DNA of 64,000 nucleotides from Desulfolutivibrio sulfoxidireducens (GCF_013376475.1 NZ_CP045508.1:617501-681500), one strand, 5' to 3'. Counted from the stretch's first letter, positions 16,626-25,995 are shown. Numbers and translations are program-made. The notes: a model not told the origin generated them from the letters alone.

Positions 16626-18935
16626 ATGGTTCAGGAGGGGCGCCCCCCCCACACGGCAGTGCGGGAATGGCTGATATTCACCGTGGCCGTCCTTGTCCTT
16701 GGGGCGGTGCTGGCCTATCTGGGCTACCATGAATGGCGGCGTGTCGGAGAGCGGGAAGAACAGCGTCTTTTCACTCAGGCCGAACTGACCCACGACATGA
16801 TCGCCCTTCAGGTGGATGTGATCGGCACCACCCTGTCGAACATCCGGGCCGACCTGCCGCCGGGATGGGAAACGCGCCAAGAAGCCCAGGCGCTGCTTAC
16901 GGATAGGTTCAGGACCCTTGTGTCAGCCATGGCCAATCTGCGGACCATCTCCATTCTCGATTCGTCCGGAAAGTCGGTGGGTTCCAGCCATGAGGCCATC
17001 ACCGGCCAGGATCTGCACGAGCGCGAGTATTTCCAACTCGTGAAAAAATCACCCAATCCGGATATCCTGTACGTCGGTCCGCCCTTTCTGACCAGCCTCG
17101 GGGTCTGGACCATGACCCTGAGCCGGGCAATCATCGGGGAAAACGGGGAGTTCGCAGGGGTGATCACCGCCTCCCTTGACCCGAAAATCTTCAGGATCGT
17201 CCTGAGCTCGGTGCGCTACGCGTCCGACGTCTGGGCCTCCCTGGCCCATGGCGACGGGTTGTTGTTCCTCCTGGAGCCGGACCGGTCGGACATATCCGGA
17301 AGGAACCTGGCTGTCCCGGGGTCGTTTTTTACCCGCCACATGGAAAGCGGACAGGAATCCTCCGTGGGTGAGGGGATCGTTCATGCCACCAAGGAACATC
17401 GCCTGGTGGCCTTGCATACCATCCAACCCTTTCTCCTGCGCATGGATAAGCCGCTCGTGGTCGCCATGGCCAGGGATGTGACAGCGATATATGCGACCTG
17501 GAAAAGGGATCAGATCGTTCACGCCATGGTGTATGCACTCTTGGTCATATCAGGCTACCTTGTGCTCCTCTTTAGGCGGCGCCACATGAGAAAAGCACAG
17601 CGAGCCGCCGAAATCGTCCGGGAACAGGTGCGCATGTTGCGCGAGAAACTGGAGAGTTTTTTTGAAATCTCCCCGGATATGCTGTGCATCATGGATATCG
17701 AAGGCCGTTTTTTTAAGCTGAATCCCTCCTGGCAAAAAATGTCGGGGTATCCGCTTGAAACCCTTACCAACGCGGTTTTGTACGAGTATCTCCATCCGGA
17801 AGATGTCGATGCGACCAGGGCGGCCATGTCGGGTCTGTCAAGGAAGGATGCCGTGAGCAGCTTTTGCAACAGATTTTTGCGTCCGGATGGCTCCTACCGA
17901 TACATCGAATGGCATGCGGCGTCCCGCGGCGAATATGTCTTCGCGGCCGCCCGGGACGTCACCGAGCGCAGGGAAACCGAATTGCAGTTGCACGTCATGG
18001 CCTACCATGACCGGCTCACGGGACTTCCCAACCGGGCTCTGTTTTTTGATCGATTCTCGCAGGCGATTTCCGGAGCGAAGCGCGGGAAAAAACGCGTGGG
18101 GCTTCTGTTTGTCGACCTTGATGGATTCAAGATGGTGAACGACCAGTTCGGCCATGATGCCGGGGATGCCGTGTTGAAGGCCGTTGCCAGGCGGTTTTCA
18201 GAGACGGTGCGCGCCACGGACACGGTGGCCCGCACCGGAGGCGACGAATTCCTGATCGTCCTCCCGGACCTGGGGGACCCTGAAGAGGCCGCTGTCGTGG
18301 CCAGGAAGCTTTTGGCCGCGGCTTGCGGAAGAATAGCCGTGTCCGACGACCTGGAATGTTCGGTCGGGGCGAGCATAGGGATCAGCATCTATCCGGATCA
18401 CGGCGAGGATACGGATGCGCTGCTCGTTGCCGCGGATGCGGCCATGTATCAAAGCAAGAATGGCGGTAAAAATCGATATGTATTTTTTGATATGTCTCCA
18501 CATGCCGAGTCGGAGATTCCGCTGCCTGACATCCTTGATGAAAAGCATCTTGTTGGCGTAGTGGTTATCGATGAACAGCATCGAAAGCAGGCTGGCTTGG
18601 TGGCGAAACTTCGTGAAGCGGTAAATAAGAAAGAAAACGAGGAGCGTATAGATCACCTTTTTGTGGAGTTGTACGATTTCACGCAGTTCCATTTTGCCAC
18701 GGAACACAGCCTTATGACGAAGCATGAATATCCTGGAATCCTGTCCCACGATCGTGCGCATCGCTATCTTTTGAAGGAGTTGTCCCGCTTCAGGTCGGAG
18801 ATGTCCCAGGGCGGCGACAGTTTCCTGTTCACCACCCTCGAACATTGGCTGTTGCAGCATATTCTTTCAGAGGACAAGCCCTTGGGAGCATATCTGGCTC
18901 AAAAAAGGGACAGCGGGGAGAGCCGCGAACCTTAG
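16626..18935 (+). CDS. Membrane diguanylate cyclase with PAS, GGDEF and C-terminal bacteriohaemerythrin domain
   Basis: 769 residues. Two membrane segments (about 14-34 and 300-320) flank a double-Cache-like periplasmic sensor. Then come a PAS domain (about 345-455, FEISPDMLCIMDIEGRFFKLNPSW), a GGDEF domain with an intact GGDEF at 538-542, and the RxxD inhibitory site (RATD) five residues before it. The last 130 residues are a haemerythrin: IDEQHRK, HFATEHSLMTKHEYP, SHDRAHRYL and WLLQHILSEDKPLGAYL supply the His/Glu/Asp ligands of a di-iron O2-binding site. It should make cyclic di-GMP, with output tuned by an outside ligand and by oxygen or di-iron redox state. GGAG lies about 7 bases before the ATG. 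Confidence 0.92.
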   Translation: MVQEGRPPHTAVREWLIFTVAVLVLGAVLAYLGYHEWRRVGEREEQRLFTQAELTHDMIALQVDVIGTTLSNIRADLPPGWETRQEAQALLTDRFRTLVSAMANLRTISILDSSGKSVGSSHEAITGQDLHEREYFQLVKKSPNPDILYVGPPFLTSLGVWTMTLSRAIIGENGEFAGVITASLDPKIFRIVLSSVRYASDVWASLAHGDGLLFLLEPDRSDISGRNLAVPGSFFTRHMESGQESSVGEGIVHATKEHRLVALHTIQPFLLRMDKPLVVAMARDVTAIYATWKRDQIVHAMVYALLVISGYLVLLFRRRHMRKAQRAAEIVREQVRMLREKLESFFEISPDMLCIMDIEGRFFKLNPSWQKMSGYPLETLTNAVLYEYLHPEDVDATRAAMSGLSRKDAVSSFCNRFLRPDGSYRYIEWHAASRGEYVFAAARDVTERRETELQLHVMAYHDRLTGLPNRALFFDRFSQAISGAKRGKKRVGLLFVDLDGFKMVNDQFGHDAGDAVLKAVARRFSETVRATDTVARTGGDEFLIVLPDLGDPEEAAVVARKLLAAACGRIAVSDDLECSVGASIGISIYPDHGEDTDALLVAADAAMYQSKNGGKNRYVFFDMSPHAESEIPLPDILDEKHLVGVVVIDEQHRKQAGLVAKLREAVNKKENEERIDHLFVELYDFTQFHFATEHSLMTKHEYPGILSHDRAHRYLLKELSRFRSEMSQGGDSFLFTTLEHWLLQHILSEDKPLGAYLAQKRDSGESREP

Positions 18936-19364
18936 CCGGCCCGGACGTCGGGAACGAAGTCGTCATCGGACGTTCGGCCCCTCCTCCTTTGTTTTCCGTG
19001 AACACCACAGGGAATTCTTCTCCAGACGATCCCGCCTCGGACAAGGGGGAGCCCTCCGCTTTTTCGTCACATGCCAACGAGCCGTGACAGAACACCCCAT
19101 CCATCGTTGATCTGAATATCCGGCCCTTCCCTCATGTCCTGATCGGTGGCCTGGAGATGCGATCTCCGGAAATATATTCTTTGTAGTATCATCATCCATG
19201 AAAGGCTGATCACTGCTTTGCAAAGCGTCATGATCTGGATTCTTGACGTGGTGTTCGCATTCAGGCAATCCTGCTACATCTGAAATGGCCTGTACCGCCC
19301 CGCTGTCATTTATATAAATGGAAATATTGCTTCAAATGGGATAGATCCAACGGAGGTGTGCGCG
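18936..19364. other. Intergenic region with three short palindromes
   Basis: No gene is seen. It contains GGAGAT-GCG-ATCTCC (19153-19167), the 12-base palindrome GCTTTGCAAAGC (19215-19226) and the 14-base palindrome CATTTATATAAATG (19307-19320). The last lies 45 bases before the acyl-CoA hydrolase/transferase start and could be an operator; the first could belong to a terminator of the cyclase gene. Confidence 0.4.
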
Positions 19365-20672
19365 ATGAATATATACATGAAAGAGTATCGTCGCAAACGT
19401 GCTTCTCCCGAGAAGGCCGTGGAGCTTCTCCAGGACGGGGATCATATCGTACACGGCGTGACCATCGCCGAGCCCCCGGCCCTGCTTAGGGCCATAGCCG
19501 ACCGGGCCAGGGCCGGCGACATCAAGAAGGTGTTCATCTATTCCTTCAACCCCCAGCAGCACGCCGCCGAAACCTACCTGGCCCTGGACATCCAGGACCG
19601 CATCTTCGCCAGATCCTGGTTCCTCGGCCCCTCGGCGCGCAAACTCGCGGCCGTGGGCCTGGTGCAGTTCATCCCCTCCTACCTGCACCAAATTCCCAAA
19701 TTCCTCCGGGAGAACATGACCGTGGACGTGTGCGTGACCACGGTCTCGCCCATGGACAAGGCCGGTTTTTTCAGTTTCGGCACGGCCAACGACCTGACCT
19801 CCACGGCCGCGCTTTTGGCCCGGACGCTGATCGTCGAGGTCAACCGGAACATGCCCCGGGTCTTCGGCAATTCCATGGTCCACATTTCCGAGGTGGACGC
19901 CGTGGTGGAGAACCATGTCCCGCTCATGCAGATGGCCCCGCCCGAGCCACGGGAGCTGGACGCGGTCATCGGCAGGCACATCTCCGAGATCGTTCCGGAC
20001 CACGCCGTGTTGCAACTGGGCATCGGCGGCCTGCCCAACGCCATCTGCCCGTTTCTGGAGAACCATAAGGACCTGGGCATCCATTCCGAACTGTTCGGAC
20101 CGGGCATGAAGGATCTGATCGTCAAGGGCGTGATCACCGGCCGCAAAAAGACGCTGCACCCCAGGAAACACGTCTTTTCCGTGGCCTACGGCACGGACGA
20201 CACCTTCGCGTTCATGAACGACAATCCGAGCATGACCAGTTTCCCCGCGGATTATGTCATGGACCCGGCGGTCATCGCCCAGAACGACAACATGGTGTCC
20301 GTCAATTCCATCATTCAGGTGGACTTGACCGGCCAGTGCAACGCCGAATACCTTGCCGGGCACATGTTCAGCGGCACGGGCGGACAGCTCGATTTCGTGC
20401 GCGGGGCCTATGCCGCCAAGAACGGAAAGTCGGTTTTGGCCTTTTATTCCACAGCGAAAAACGACACCGTGTCCCGGGTCGTGCCCTTTCTCGACAAGAA
20501 CGCGGCCGTGACCACGCCCAGGATGGATGTGCAGTACCTGTGCACGGAATACGGCCTGGTGAACCTGAAGAACATGGCCGAGGACGAACGGGCCTTGGCC
20601 ATCATCGGCATCGCCCATCCGCGTTTCCGCGAGGACTTGGCGCATCAGGCGGAGAAGATGCGGATCATCTGA
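19365..20672 (+). CDS. Acetyl-CoA hydrolase / 4-hydroxybutyrate-type CoA-transferase
   Basis: 435 residues. A full-length class I CoA-transferase of the acetyl-CoA hydrolase/4-hydroxybutyrate CoA-transferase family. The GIHSELFGPGMKDL segment holds the conserved Glu that forms the acyl-glutamyl-CoA intermediate, and LQLGIGGLPNAI is the glycine-rich CoA-binding motif. The reaction would be transfer of CoA between acyl-CoA and acetate (or another short acid), or slow hydrolysis; the acyl specificity cannot be read. ATG 19365 was preferred to GTG 19356 because GGAGG (19352-19356) sits 8-9 bases before it. A long upstream region with palindromes suggests its own promoter. The next gene starts about 107 bases later. 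Confidence 0.88.
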   Translation: MNIYMKEYRRKRASPEKAVELLQDGDHIVHGVTIAEPPALLRAIADRARAGDIKKVFIYSFNPQQHAAETYLALDIQDRIFARSWFLGPSARKLAAVGLVQFIPSYLHQIPKFLRENMTVDVCVTTVSPMDKAGFFSFGTANDLTSTAALLARTLIVEVNRNMPRVFGNSMVHISEVDAVVENHVPLMQMAPPEPRELDAVIGRHISEIVPDHAVLQLGIGGLPNAICPFLENHKDLGIHSELFGPGMKDLIVKGVITGRKKTLHPRKHVFSVAYGTDDTFAFMNDNPSMTSFPADYVMDPAVIAQNDNMVSVNSIIQVDLTGQCNAEYLAGHMFSGTGGQLDFVRGAYAAKNGKSVLAFYSTAKNDTVSRVVPFLDKNAAVTTPRMDVQYLCTEYGLVNLKNMAEDERALAIIGIAHPRFREDLAHQAEKMRII

Positions 20673-20779
20673 CCCGGTTTGGCGACGCGCGGGAGCGGCG
20701 GGCCGGCGGTGTTTCCTCGTGAAACCCTTGGGCCGGCCGATGGTTTGGCCGCGCCGGGAAGCGGGACGGCCTCTCGGCC

Positions 20780-22615
20780 ATGACCGGCGAAAAGGATGCG
20801 CCCCGGATGAAGGATGGATTTCGGACCGACCCGCCAGGGGCTCCCGGGCGGGCTCTGTTTCGCTCCCTGGCCGGGGACGGGACCGGGTGGAACGCGGCCT
20901 TTTCCCGTCCCGAGGCCATTCGCGTGGCCGAAACCCCGGCTGAGGTGCCGCGGGTGCTTTCCTTTGTCCAGGCGGCCTGCGACGCGGGCAAATGGGCGGT
21001 CCTGGCCCTGGCCTACGAGGCCGCCCCGGCCTTTGATCCCGCCCTGGCCGTGAAGGACGCCCACGAGTTCCCCCTGGCGTACGCGGCCGTGTATCCGGCT
21101 CCGGACAGTGGCCCCGCGGATGTCGGGAGCCCCTCTCCCGGGGCGGGGTACGCCCTGTCCCCCTGGCGGCCCCTGGTTTCCCGACAGCGCTATCTCGCCG
21201 ATCTGGCCCGGGTGCGCGAGGCGCTTCAGGCCGGGGAATCCTACCAGGTCAACTACACCATGCCCTTCGAGGCCTTTTTCGCCGGGGACGCCCGGGCCTG
21301 GTTCGAGGACCTGCTTCCCGGCCAGCGGGCCGGCTATGCGGCCTGTCTGGACCTTCCGGAGAGGCGGGTGCTGTGTTTTTCCCCGGAACTCTTTTTTGAG
21401 CGGCGCGGCCGGGAGGTGGTCGTCCGGCCCATGAAGGGCACCATGCCGCGTGGCGGCGATCCGGAAACGGACGCGGCCCTGGCCCGGCGTCTGGCCTCCT
21501 GTCCCAAGAACCGGGCCGAGAACGTCATGATCGTGGACCTTCTGCGCAGCGATCTGGGCCGGGTGGCCGAGACCGGGTCGGTCACGGTCGATCGGCTGTT
21601 TACTGTGGAGGCCTATCCCACCGTGTGGCAGATGACCTCCGGGATTTCCGCCCGGTTGCGGCCGGGGGTCGGCCTTTTCGAGCTTTTCCAGGCCCTTTTC
21701 CCCTGCGGCTCGGTTACCGGGGCCCCCAAGGTCCGGACCATGGAGATCATCCGCGAGCTGGAGGGGCGGCCCCGGGGCATCTACTGCGGGGCGTTGGGCT
21801 TCGTGCGCCCGGGCGGGGATGGCGAGTTCTGCGTGCCCATCCGGACCGTGAGCCTGGAGAAGGCCACGGGCCGGGCCGTGTACTGGACCGGCGGCGGGGT
21901 GACCATCGATTCCGATCCGGACGGGGAATATGCGGAATGCCTGGTGAAGATGCGCTTTCTCGACCGGGCCCGGCCCCCGTTTTGCCTGCTGGAGACCATC
22001 CTGCTGGACTTTGGCCGGTACGTGTCGCTGCCGGGCCATCTGGGCCGCATGCGGGCCTCGGCCAAGGCCCTGGGCTTCGCCTTTGGCGAAAAGGCGGCCC
22101 GGCGCGCCCTGGATGCGGCCCGGACCGGGCGCGAGGCCGGGCGGTTCCGGGTCCGGCTGTTGCTTGACGCCCGGAGCCGCTTCGAGGTCCAGGCCGCGCC
22201 GCTTGGGGATATGCCCGGGATCGTGCGCATCGGCCTGGCCCGGACGCCGGTTTTCTCCGGAGACACGCTTTTGCGGCACAAGACCGACTGGCGCGCCCGC
22301 TACGACCAGGCCCGGCGGGAGCGGCCGGACTGCGACGACGTGCTCCTTTGCAACGAGCACGGGCGGATCACCGAGACCACCATCGCCAACGTGGCTGTCC
22401 GGCGCGGGGACAGGCTGGTGACCCCGCCCGTGTCCGACGGCCTCTTGCCCGGGGTGTTCCGGGAACAGCTCCTTCGCCGGGGGGAGGTCGAGGAGGGCGG
22501 CATCGCCGTCGAGGAGGCGCTGGCCGCCCCCTCCCTGGTCCTTTTCAATTCGGTGCGGGGCTGGATGCGGGGCAAGCTGGTCGACATCACGGAGACCTCC
22601 GCCAGGGAATCATGA
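20780..22615 (+). CDS. pabBC: Fused aminodeoxychorismate synthase component I and aminodeoxychorismate lyase (PabB-PabC)
   Basis: 611 residues carrying two enzymes of 4-aminobenzoate (folate) synthesis. Residues about 110-395 are the chorismate-binding domain of PabB: YQVNYTMPFEAF, the PMKGTMPRGGDPETD motif, ENVMIVDLLRSDLGRV and the GSVTGAPKVRTMEII signature. From about 400 a PLP-dependent lyase (PabC) domain follows, with RHKTDWRARYD supplying the Schiff-base lysine and GRITETTIANVAV the conserved aminotransferase-IV motif. The fusion channels chorismate to aminodeoxychorismate and then to PABA plus pyruvate; the glutaminase PabA must come from elsewhere. Such fusions are known in several bacteria. 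The N-terminal 25 residues are poorly conserved in look, so a start at M10 is possible. Confidence 0.92.
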   Translation: MTGEKDAPRMKDGFRTDPPGAPGRALFRSLAGDGTGWNAAFSRPEAIRVAETPAEVPRVLSFVQAACDAGKWAVLALAYEAAPAFDPALAVKDAHEFPLAYAAVYPAPDSGPADVGSPSPGAGYALSPWRPLVSRQRYLADLARVREALQAGESYQVNYTMPFEAFFAGDARAWFEDLLPGQRAGYAACLDLPERRVLCFSPELFFERRGREVVVRPMKGTMPRGGDPETDAALARRLASCPKNRAENVMIVDLLRSDLGRVAETGSVTVDRLFTVEAYPTVWQMTSGISARLRPGVGLFELFQALFPCGSVTGAPKVRTMEIIRELEGRPRGIYCGALGFVRPGGDGEFCVPIRTVSLEKATGRAVYWTGGGVTIDSDPDGEYAECLVKMRFLDRARPPFCLLETILLDFGRYVSLPGHLGRMRASAKALGFAFGEKAARRALDAARTGREAGRFRVRLLLDARSRFEVQAAPLGDMPGIVRIGLARTPVFSGDTLLRHKTDWRARYDQARRERPDCDDVLLCNEHGRITETTIANVAVRRGDRLVTPPVSDGLLPGVFREQLLRRGEVEEGGIAVEEALAAPSLVLFNSVRGWMRGKLVDITETSARES

Positions 22616-22770
22616 GAAAAGGGGCGTCCGTTTCCGAGGGAGGGCCTGAAACGGCTCGGGCAGAGGCGATCCAGGCGGGGAAGGTTCTTTCAGTCCTCTG
22701 TGGCGCGGGGCATGGCGCGTTTCCGTTCAAAGGGCTTGATGACGTTGGCCAGCGGCAGGCACAGGAGCCT

Positions 22771-23319
22771 TCAACGCCCATACCGGGCCGTGAAGGAGGC
22801 CCGGGCCTTGGCATGGGCATTCAGGGTGAACCCGACCATGGCCGCACTGGCGTCGGCGGGCAGATCCAGCCGGGCCACGTCCAGGGCGTAAACCGTGAAG
22901 ACGTAGCGATGGGGCTTGTCCCCGACCGGCGGGCAGGCTCCGCCAAAGCCCGGCTTCCCGAAATCCGTCTTGGATTGGACGCATCCGGGTGGAAGACCGC
23001 CGCCTTTTTCGTCCCCGGCCCCCTCTGGGAGGCTTGCGACCGAGGCGGGGATGTCGAACACCACCCAGTGCCACCAGCCGCTTCCTGTGGGGGCGTCCGG
23101 ATCGTAGATCGTGACGGCAAAGCTTTTCGTTCCCTGCGGGGCATGTTCCCAGTGCAGCGCCGGGGAGATGTTTTCTCCCGCGCAACCGAATCCGTCAAAA
23201 AGGTATTTGTCTGAGAGGAGACCGCCCGGGAGGATGTCCGGGCTCGAAAGAGTGAAGTCCGAAGCATGGGCGGTCGTGGTCCACAGAAACGCGATGAGAA
23301 ACAAAACGGTCCAGCGCAT
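22771..23319 (-). CDS. Exported PEBP/YbhB-family (Raf kinase inhibitor-like) protein
   Basis: 182 residues with a Sec signal peptide (MRWTVLFLIAFLWTTTAHA). Phosphatidylethanolamine-binding protein signatures follow: FTLSSPDI, NISPALHWEHAPQGTKSFAVTIYDPDAP and GWWHWVVFDIPA, then the KPHRYVFTVYALDV strand. The D-P-D-A-P and G-x-W-H-W anion-binding pocket residues are intact. The biochemical role of bacterial members is unknown. ATG 23319 has GGAGGG 6 bases upstream; the much longer open frame through it runs into the AraC gene in another frame and is not real. It lies 30 bases after the AraC-family gene on the same strand. Confidence 0.9.
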   Translation of the reverse strand: MRWTVLFLIAFLWTTTAHASDFTLSSPDILPGGLLSDKYLFDGFGCAGENISPALHWEHAPQGTKSFAVTIYDPDAPTGSGWWHWVVFDIPASVASLPEGAGDEKGGGLPPGCVQSKTDFGKPGFGGACPPVGDKPHRYVFTVYALDVARLDLPADASAAMVGFTLNAHAKARASFTARYGR

Positions 23320-23348
23320 GGCATCCCTCCTGCAAGTGATGCTCCACG

Positions 23349-24260
23349 CTAGCCGTTCCGCACATCCTTCGTCAGTTCCGATCCGGCCAGATGCTGTCCG
23401 TTTCCGGCCACGAAACGCACGATGTCGCTGGGCTTGACCCCGTAGCGCTCCCTGAACCTCGTGGCGAACCGCGACGGCGACTCGTAGCCGCAGCGAAAGG
23501 ACGCCTCGGATACAGCCATGCTCCCGGATTGCAGCAGGACAAGGGCTGCTTCCAGCCGGGTATCCCTGAGCACCTCCCGAAAGGTGGTTCCTTCCCGGCG
23601 GAGGTGACGTCTGAAGGTCCGTTCGCTGACTCCCAGCCGGGCCGCCAACCCGGCGGCGGTCCAGGTCCGCGCCGTGTCCACCCCCACCACTCGCGCGCAT
23701 CTGGTTTTCCAGGCGTCCTCGGCTCGCCACAGGGCGGCGAAACCCGATGTCCGTTCGGACACCAACAGCAAAAATGCCTCCAGACAAAGAGCAAGCAGAC
23801 GTTCGTTGTCCGGGCAGGCCTCGGCCATGTCCAGGAGATGGGCCAAGGACGCCTCGAGCACCCCATCCATCCGGACTCGCAGGCTCCCTAGGGCAAGGGC
23901 CTTGGGCTCGGGCGGAGTCCGGGTCGAGGCCAAGACCCTGGCCACGGTCTCCGGGGCCAGGGTGAGACACAGGGCCCGGTAAACACCGTGTGAAGGGTCC
24001 GGGACGTTTTCGATGGTCACCTCGAACAATGCGGGGAGAAGAAACATGTCCCCAGGCCTCGCGACGAGCCGGTCATTTTCCGAAATGAGGGTTTTGTGTC
24101 CCTTAAGAACCATGATGCACGCGGATTGGGGCATCCGGACACGCCGCAGGAGATGCGCCTGAACGCAGGACAGCACCATGAGGCTGGGCACGAGGGGCGC
24201 ATCCGGGCTGCGGGCGGCGGCCAGCCTCTGGACACGGGCGTCGATGGTGTGGCTGGTCAT
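23349..24260 (-). CDS. AraC-family transcriptional regulator
   Basis: 303 residues. The N-terminal half matches the AraC_N type (PSLMVLSCVQAHLLRRVRMPQSACIMVLKGHKTLI...PGDMFLLPALFEVTIENVPD), a cupin-like sensory domain. The C-terminal 100 residues hold two helix-turn-helix units: LAARLGVSERTFRRHLRREGTTFREVLRDTRLEAAL, then VSEASFRCGYESPSRFATRFRERYGVKPSDI, the classic AraC signature. AGGAGAG lies close before ATG 24260. It lies between the phosphatase and the PEBP gene, all on the minus strand, so it may control the PEBP gene or this small cluster. The effector is unknown. Confidence 0.92.
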   Translation of the reverse strand: MTSHTIDARVQRLAAARSPDAPLVPSLMVLSCVQAHLLRRVRMPQSACIMVLKGHKTLISENDRLVARPGDMFLLPALFEVTIENVPDPSHGVYRALCLTLAPETVARVLASTRTPPEPKALALGSLRVRMDGVLEASLAHLLDMAEACPDNERLLALCLEAFLLLVSERTSGFAALWRAEDAWKTRCARVVGVDTARTWTAAGLAARLGVSERTFRRHLRREGTTFREVLRDTRLEAALVLLQSGSMAVSEASFRCGYESPSRFATRFRERYGVKPSDIVRFVAGNGQHLAGSELTKDVRNG

Positions 24261-24326
24261 GGTCTCTCCTGAGAGGAAACCCGGAGCACGGACACGCCGA
24301 TGCTCGTGTGGGATGGGCCTGACCTC

Positions 24327-25301
24327 TTATCGTCCCGCCTTCCACTGGCTGAAGGACAGGGGCGCGCCGCCGGGATTGTCCCCCGCATAGGCCGCGAACT
24401 CGCGCACAAACGCGGCCCGGGCCACATGGAGATCATGTCTCCAGCCGTCCTTGGGCGGGCCGAGGAGATCGGTCCCGCCCAGGGCCGCCTGCTCGGCCGC
24501 GATCCGTTCCAGGGGCTTGCCGGCGGCGTTGAAAAGCAGGGCGTACATGACCATGAAGGTGGTGGTCCGGCCGTGCCCGGCGCGGCAATGCACATGCAGC
24601 CAGGTGCCCGGGGCCATGGCCCGGCACAAGTCCACGAACCGGTCCGCCTGGACCGCGTCCGGGGCCATGTCGTCGGTGACGTAAAGCCGCAGATAGCCAA
24701 GCCCCAGGCTTGCGGCCAGATCGGCCTCGGACGAGACCGAGACCACCGCCACCGTGTCCGCGTCCGATTTCTTGATGCCGCCGTCCTTGTTCTTGGATTG
24801 GATCGTGGTCACGAGGGCGGTCCCGGCCCGGCGCAAGGCCTCCAGACGTGTTTTTTCGTCCAGGGCGGCCTCATCCGGAGTCTTCCCGAAGTTGCCCCGA
24901 TCCTTGTCCGCAAACCAGTTCACGGGTTCGCCGTTAAGGAATCCGTGGGACTCCTGGCGCAGATCCACGATCACCACCGGCCCGGGCAGGGCGGCGGCCA
25001 GCCGGTCCAGGCCCGCCGCGTCGAATTCGGAGCTGCCCGACAGGCGGATCGTCACCCCCGGGCCCTTGGGATCCGAGCCGCCGTCGGCCAGCCGGAAATT
25101 CTTGGGCAGCGGCATGTCCGGCGAATAGTCGAAGGAAAGGACCGGGGGGGAGTCACCGGAGGCCTCGGGAACCGGGACCGGGTGGGAGGCGTCGGTTCCC
25201 GTGGAGCTTTTTGCCCGGGCGGCATCCGGGATGCACAAAAGGGCCGCCAGGGCCACGGACAGAAGCAACCGGAAAAAAGCGGGAATGACGGGTTGTTTCA
25301 T
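24327..25301 (-). CDS. Exported PTP-like phosphatase (cysteine phytase/inositol-phosphatase family)
   Basis: 324 residues with a signal peptide (residues 1-30, LLLSVALAALLCIPDAARA). The active-site P-loop is HCRAGHGRTTT (C-x5-R), with the His before the Cys and the following Thr typical of the PTP-like myo-inositol phosphatases rather than ordinary low-molecular-weight phosphatases. The upstream VVIVDLRQESHGFLNGEPVNWFADKDRGN block is the conserved N-terminal DLRxExHG...W region of that family. It should dephosphorylate a phosphate ester in the periplasm, possibly inositol phosphates; a protein phosphotyrosine substrate is the alternative. It follows the YkgJ gene by 31 bases on the minus strand. 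ATG 25301 was chosen because it begins the signal peptide. Confidence 0.85.
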   Translation of the reverse strand: MKQPVIPAFFRLLLSVALAALLCIPDAARAKSSTGTDASHPVPVPEASGDSPPVLSFDYSPDMPLPKNFRLADGGSDPKGPGVTIRLSGSSEFDAAGLDRLAAALPGPVVIVDLRQESHGFLNGEPVNWFADKDRGNFGKTPDEAALDEKTRLEALRRAGTALVTTIQSKNKDGGIKKSDADTVAVVSVSSEADLAASLGLGYLRLYVTDDMAPDAVQADRFVDLCRAMAPGTWLHVHCRAGHGRTTTFMVMYALLFNAAGKPLERIAAEQAALGGTDLLGPPKDGWRHDLHVARAAFVREFAAYAGDNPGGAPLSFSQWKAGR

Positions 25302-25332
25302 GAAGGCATGCTCCGTGTGGTCTCGTGTTGCG

Positions 25333-25995
25333 TCATCCGCGCCGGAGAGGCCCGTGCCGAAAAGGGGCGACGACAATCTCCACGGGACGCCCGAAATACA
25401 ATTCCAGGGCGTCCGGGGAAAGCCCGGCCCGGGAGACGGCCAGTTCCCGGAAGGCCGCGTCGAACCGGAGCATCTCGGCCAGACGCGCCCCGGCGGCCGC
25501 GTCGCCTCGGGCGGCCAGGGCCAGCCGGATGGCCTCCCCGGCCGGACAGCGGGCCTCGTGCACGGCCAGAAGCTCCCCCAGGGGACTGTCGCGCGGCGCC
25601 AGATCATGGCGGGCCAGGCGGTCTTTTTGGTACATGGCGCGCAGGGCCGTGGTGTCGGCGCAAAAAAGCGCCCGGCATTCGCAGGGCCTTTGGTCGTGGA
25701 TCAGGCACTCCCCGGGGTCGCGAAAAAAAGGGCAAGCCCGTCCGTCCGGCCCGGGCCGCACCCGGATCATCTCCGCCGCGAGGGTCTCCAGGCGGCCGGA
25801 AACATTGTCCAGCACGGTCTCCCCCTGGCGCAGGGTGAAAAGGGACGAGGCGGGAAGGACCCCCGAAACAACCAGAGAGGCGTCGTCGTGGTGCAGGCCG
25901 GGGCCCCCTTTGCGGCAGCACTCGCCGCAGCGGCGGCAGGTGGGGGGGGGCTGGCGTGTGTCTAAAATGCCTGTTTTTTCGCAGTGTTGACGCAT
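25333..25995 (-). CDS. YkgJ-family cysteine-cluster protein
   Basis: 220 residues. The N-terminal CRRCGECCRKGGPGL has the C-x2-C-x2-CC pattern of the YkgJ family (formerly UPF0153), followed by further conserved cysteines in CPFFRDPGECLIHDQRPCECRALFC. These cysteines are thought to bind zinc or an iron-sulfur cluster; the function is not established. GGAG sits 6 bases before ATG 25995, while the far longer open frame upstream runs antisense to dsrA and is an artefact. It is divergent from dsrA across a 309-base region and is the first gene of a minus-strand cluster with the phosphatase. Confidence 0.85.
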   Translation of the reverse strand: MRQHCEKTGILDTRQPPPTCRRCGECCRKGGPGLHHDDASLVVSGVLPASSLFTLRQGETVLDNVSGRLETLAAEMIRVRPGPDGRACPFFRDPGECLIHDQRPCECRALFCADTTALRAMYQKDRLARHDLAPRDSPLGELLAVHEARCPAGEAIRLALAARGDAAAGARLAEMLRFDAAFRELAVSRAGLSPDALELYFGRPVEIVVAPFRHGPLRRG

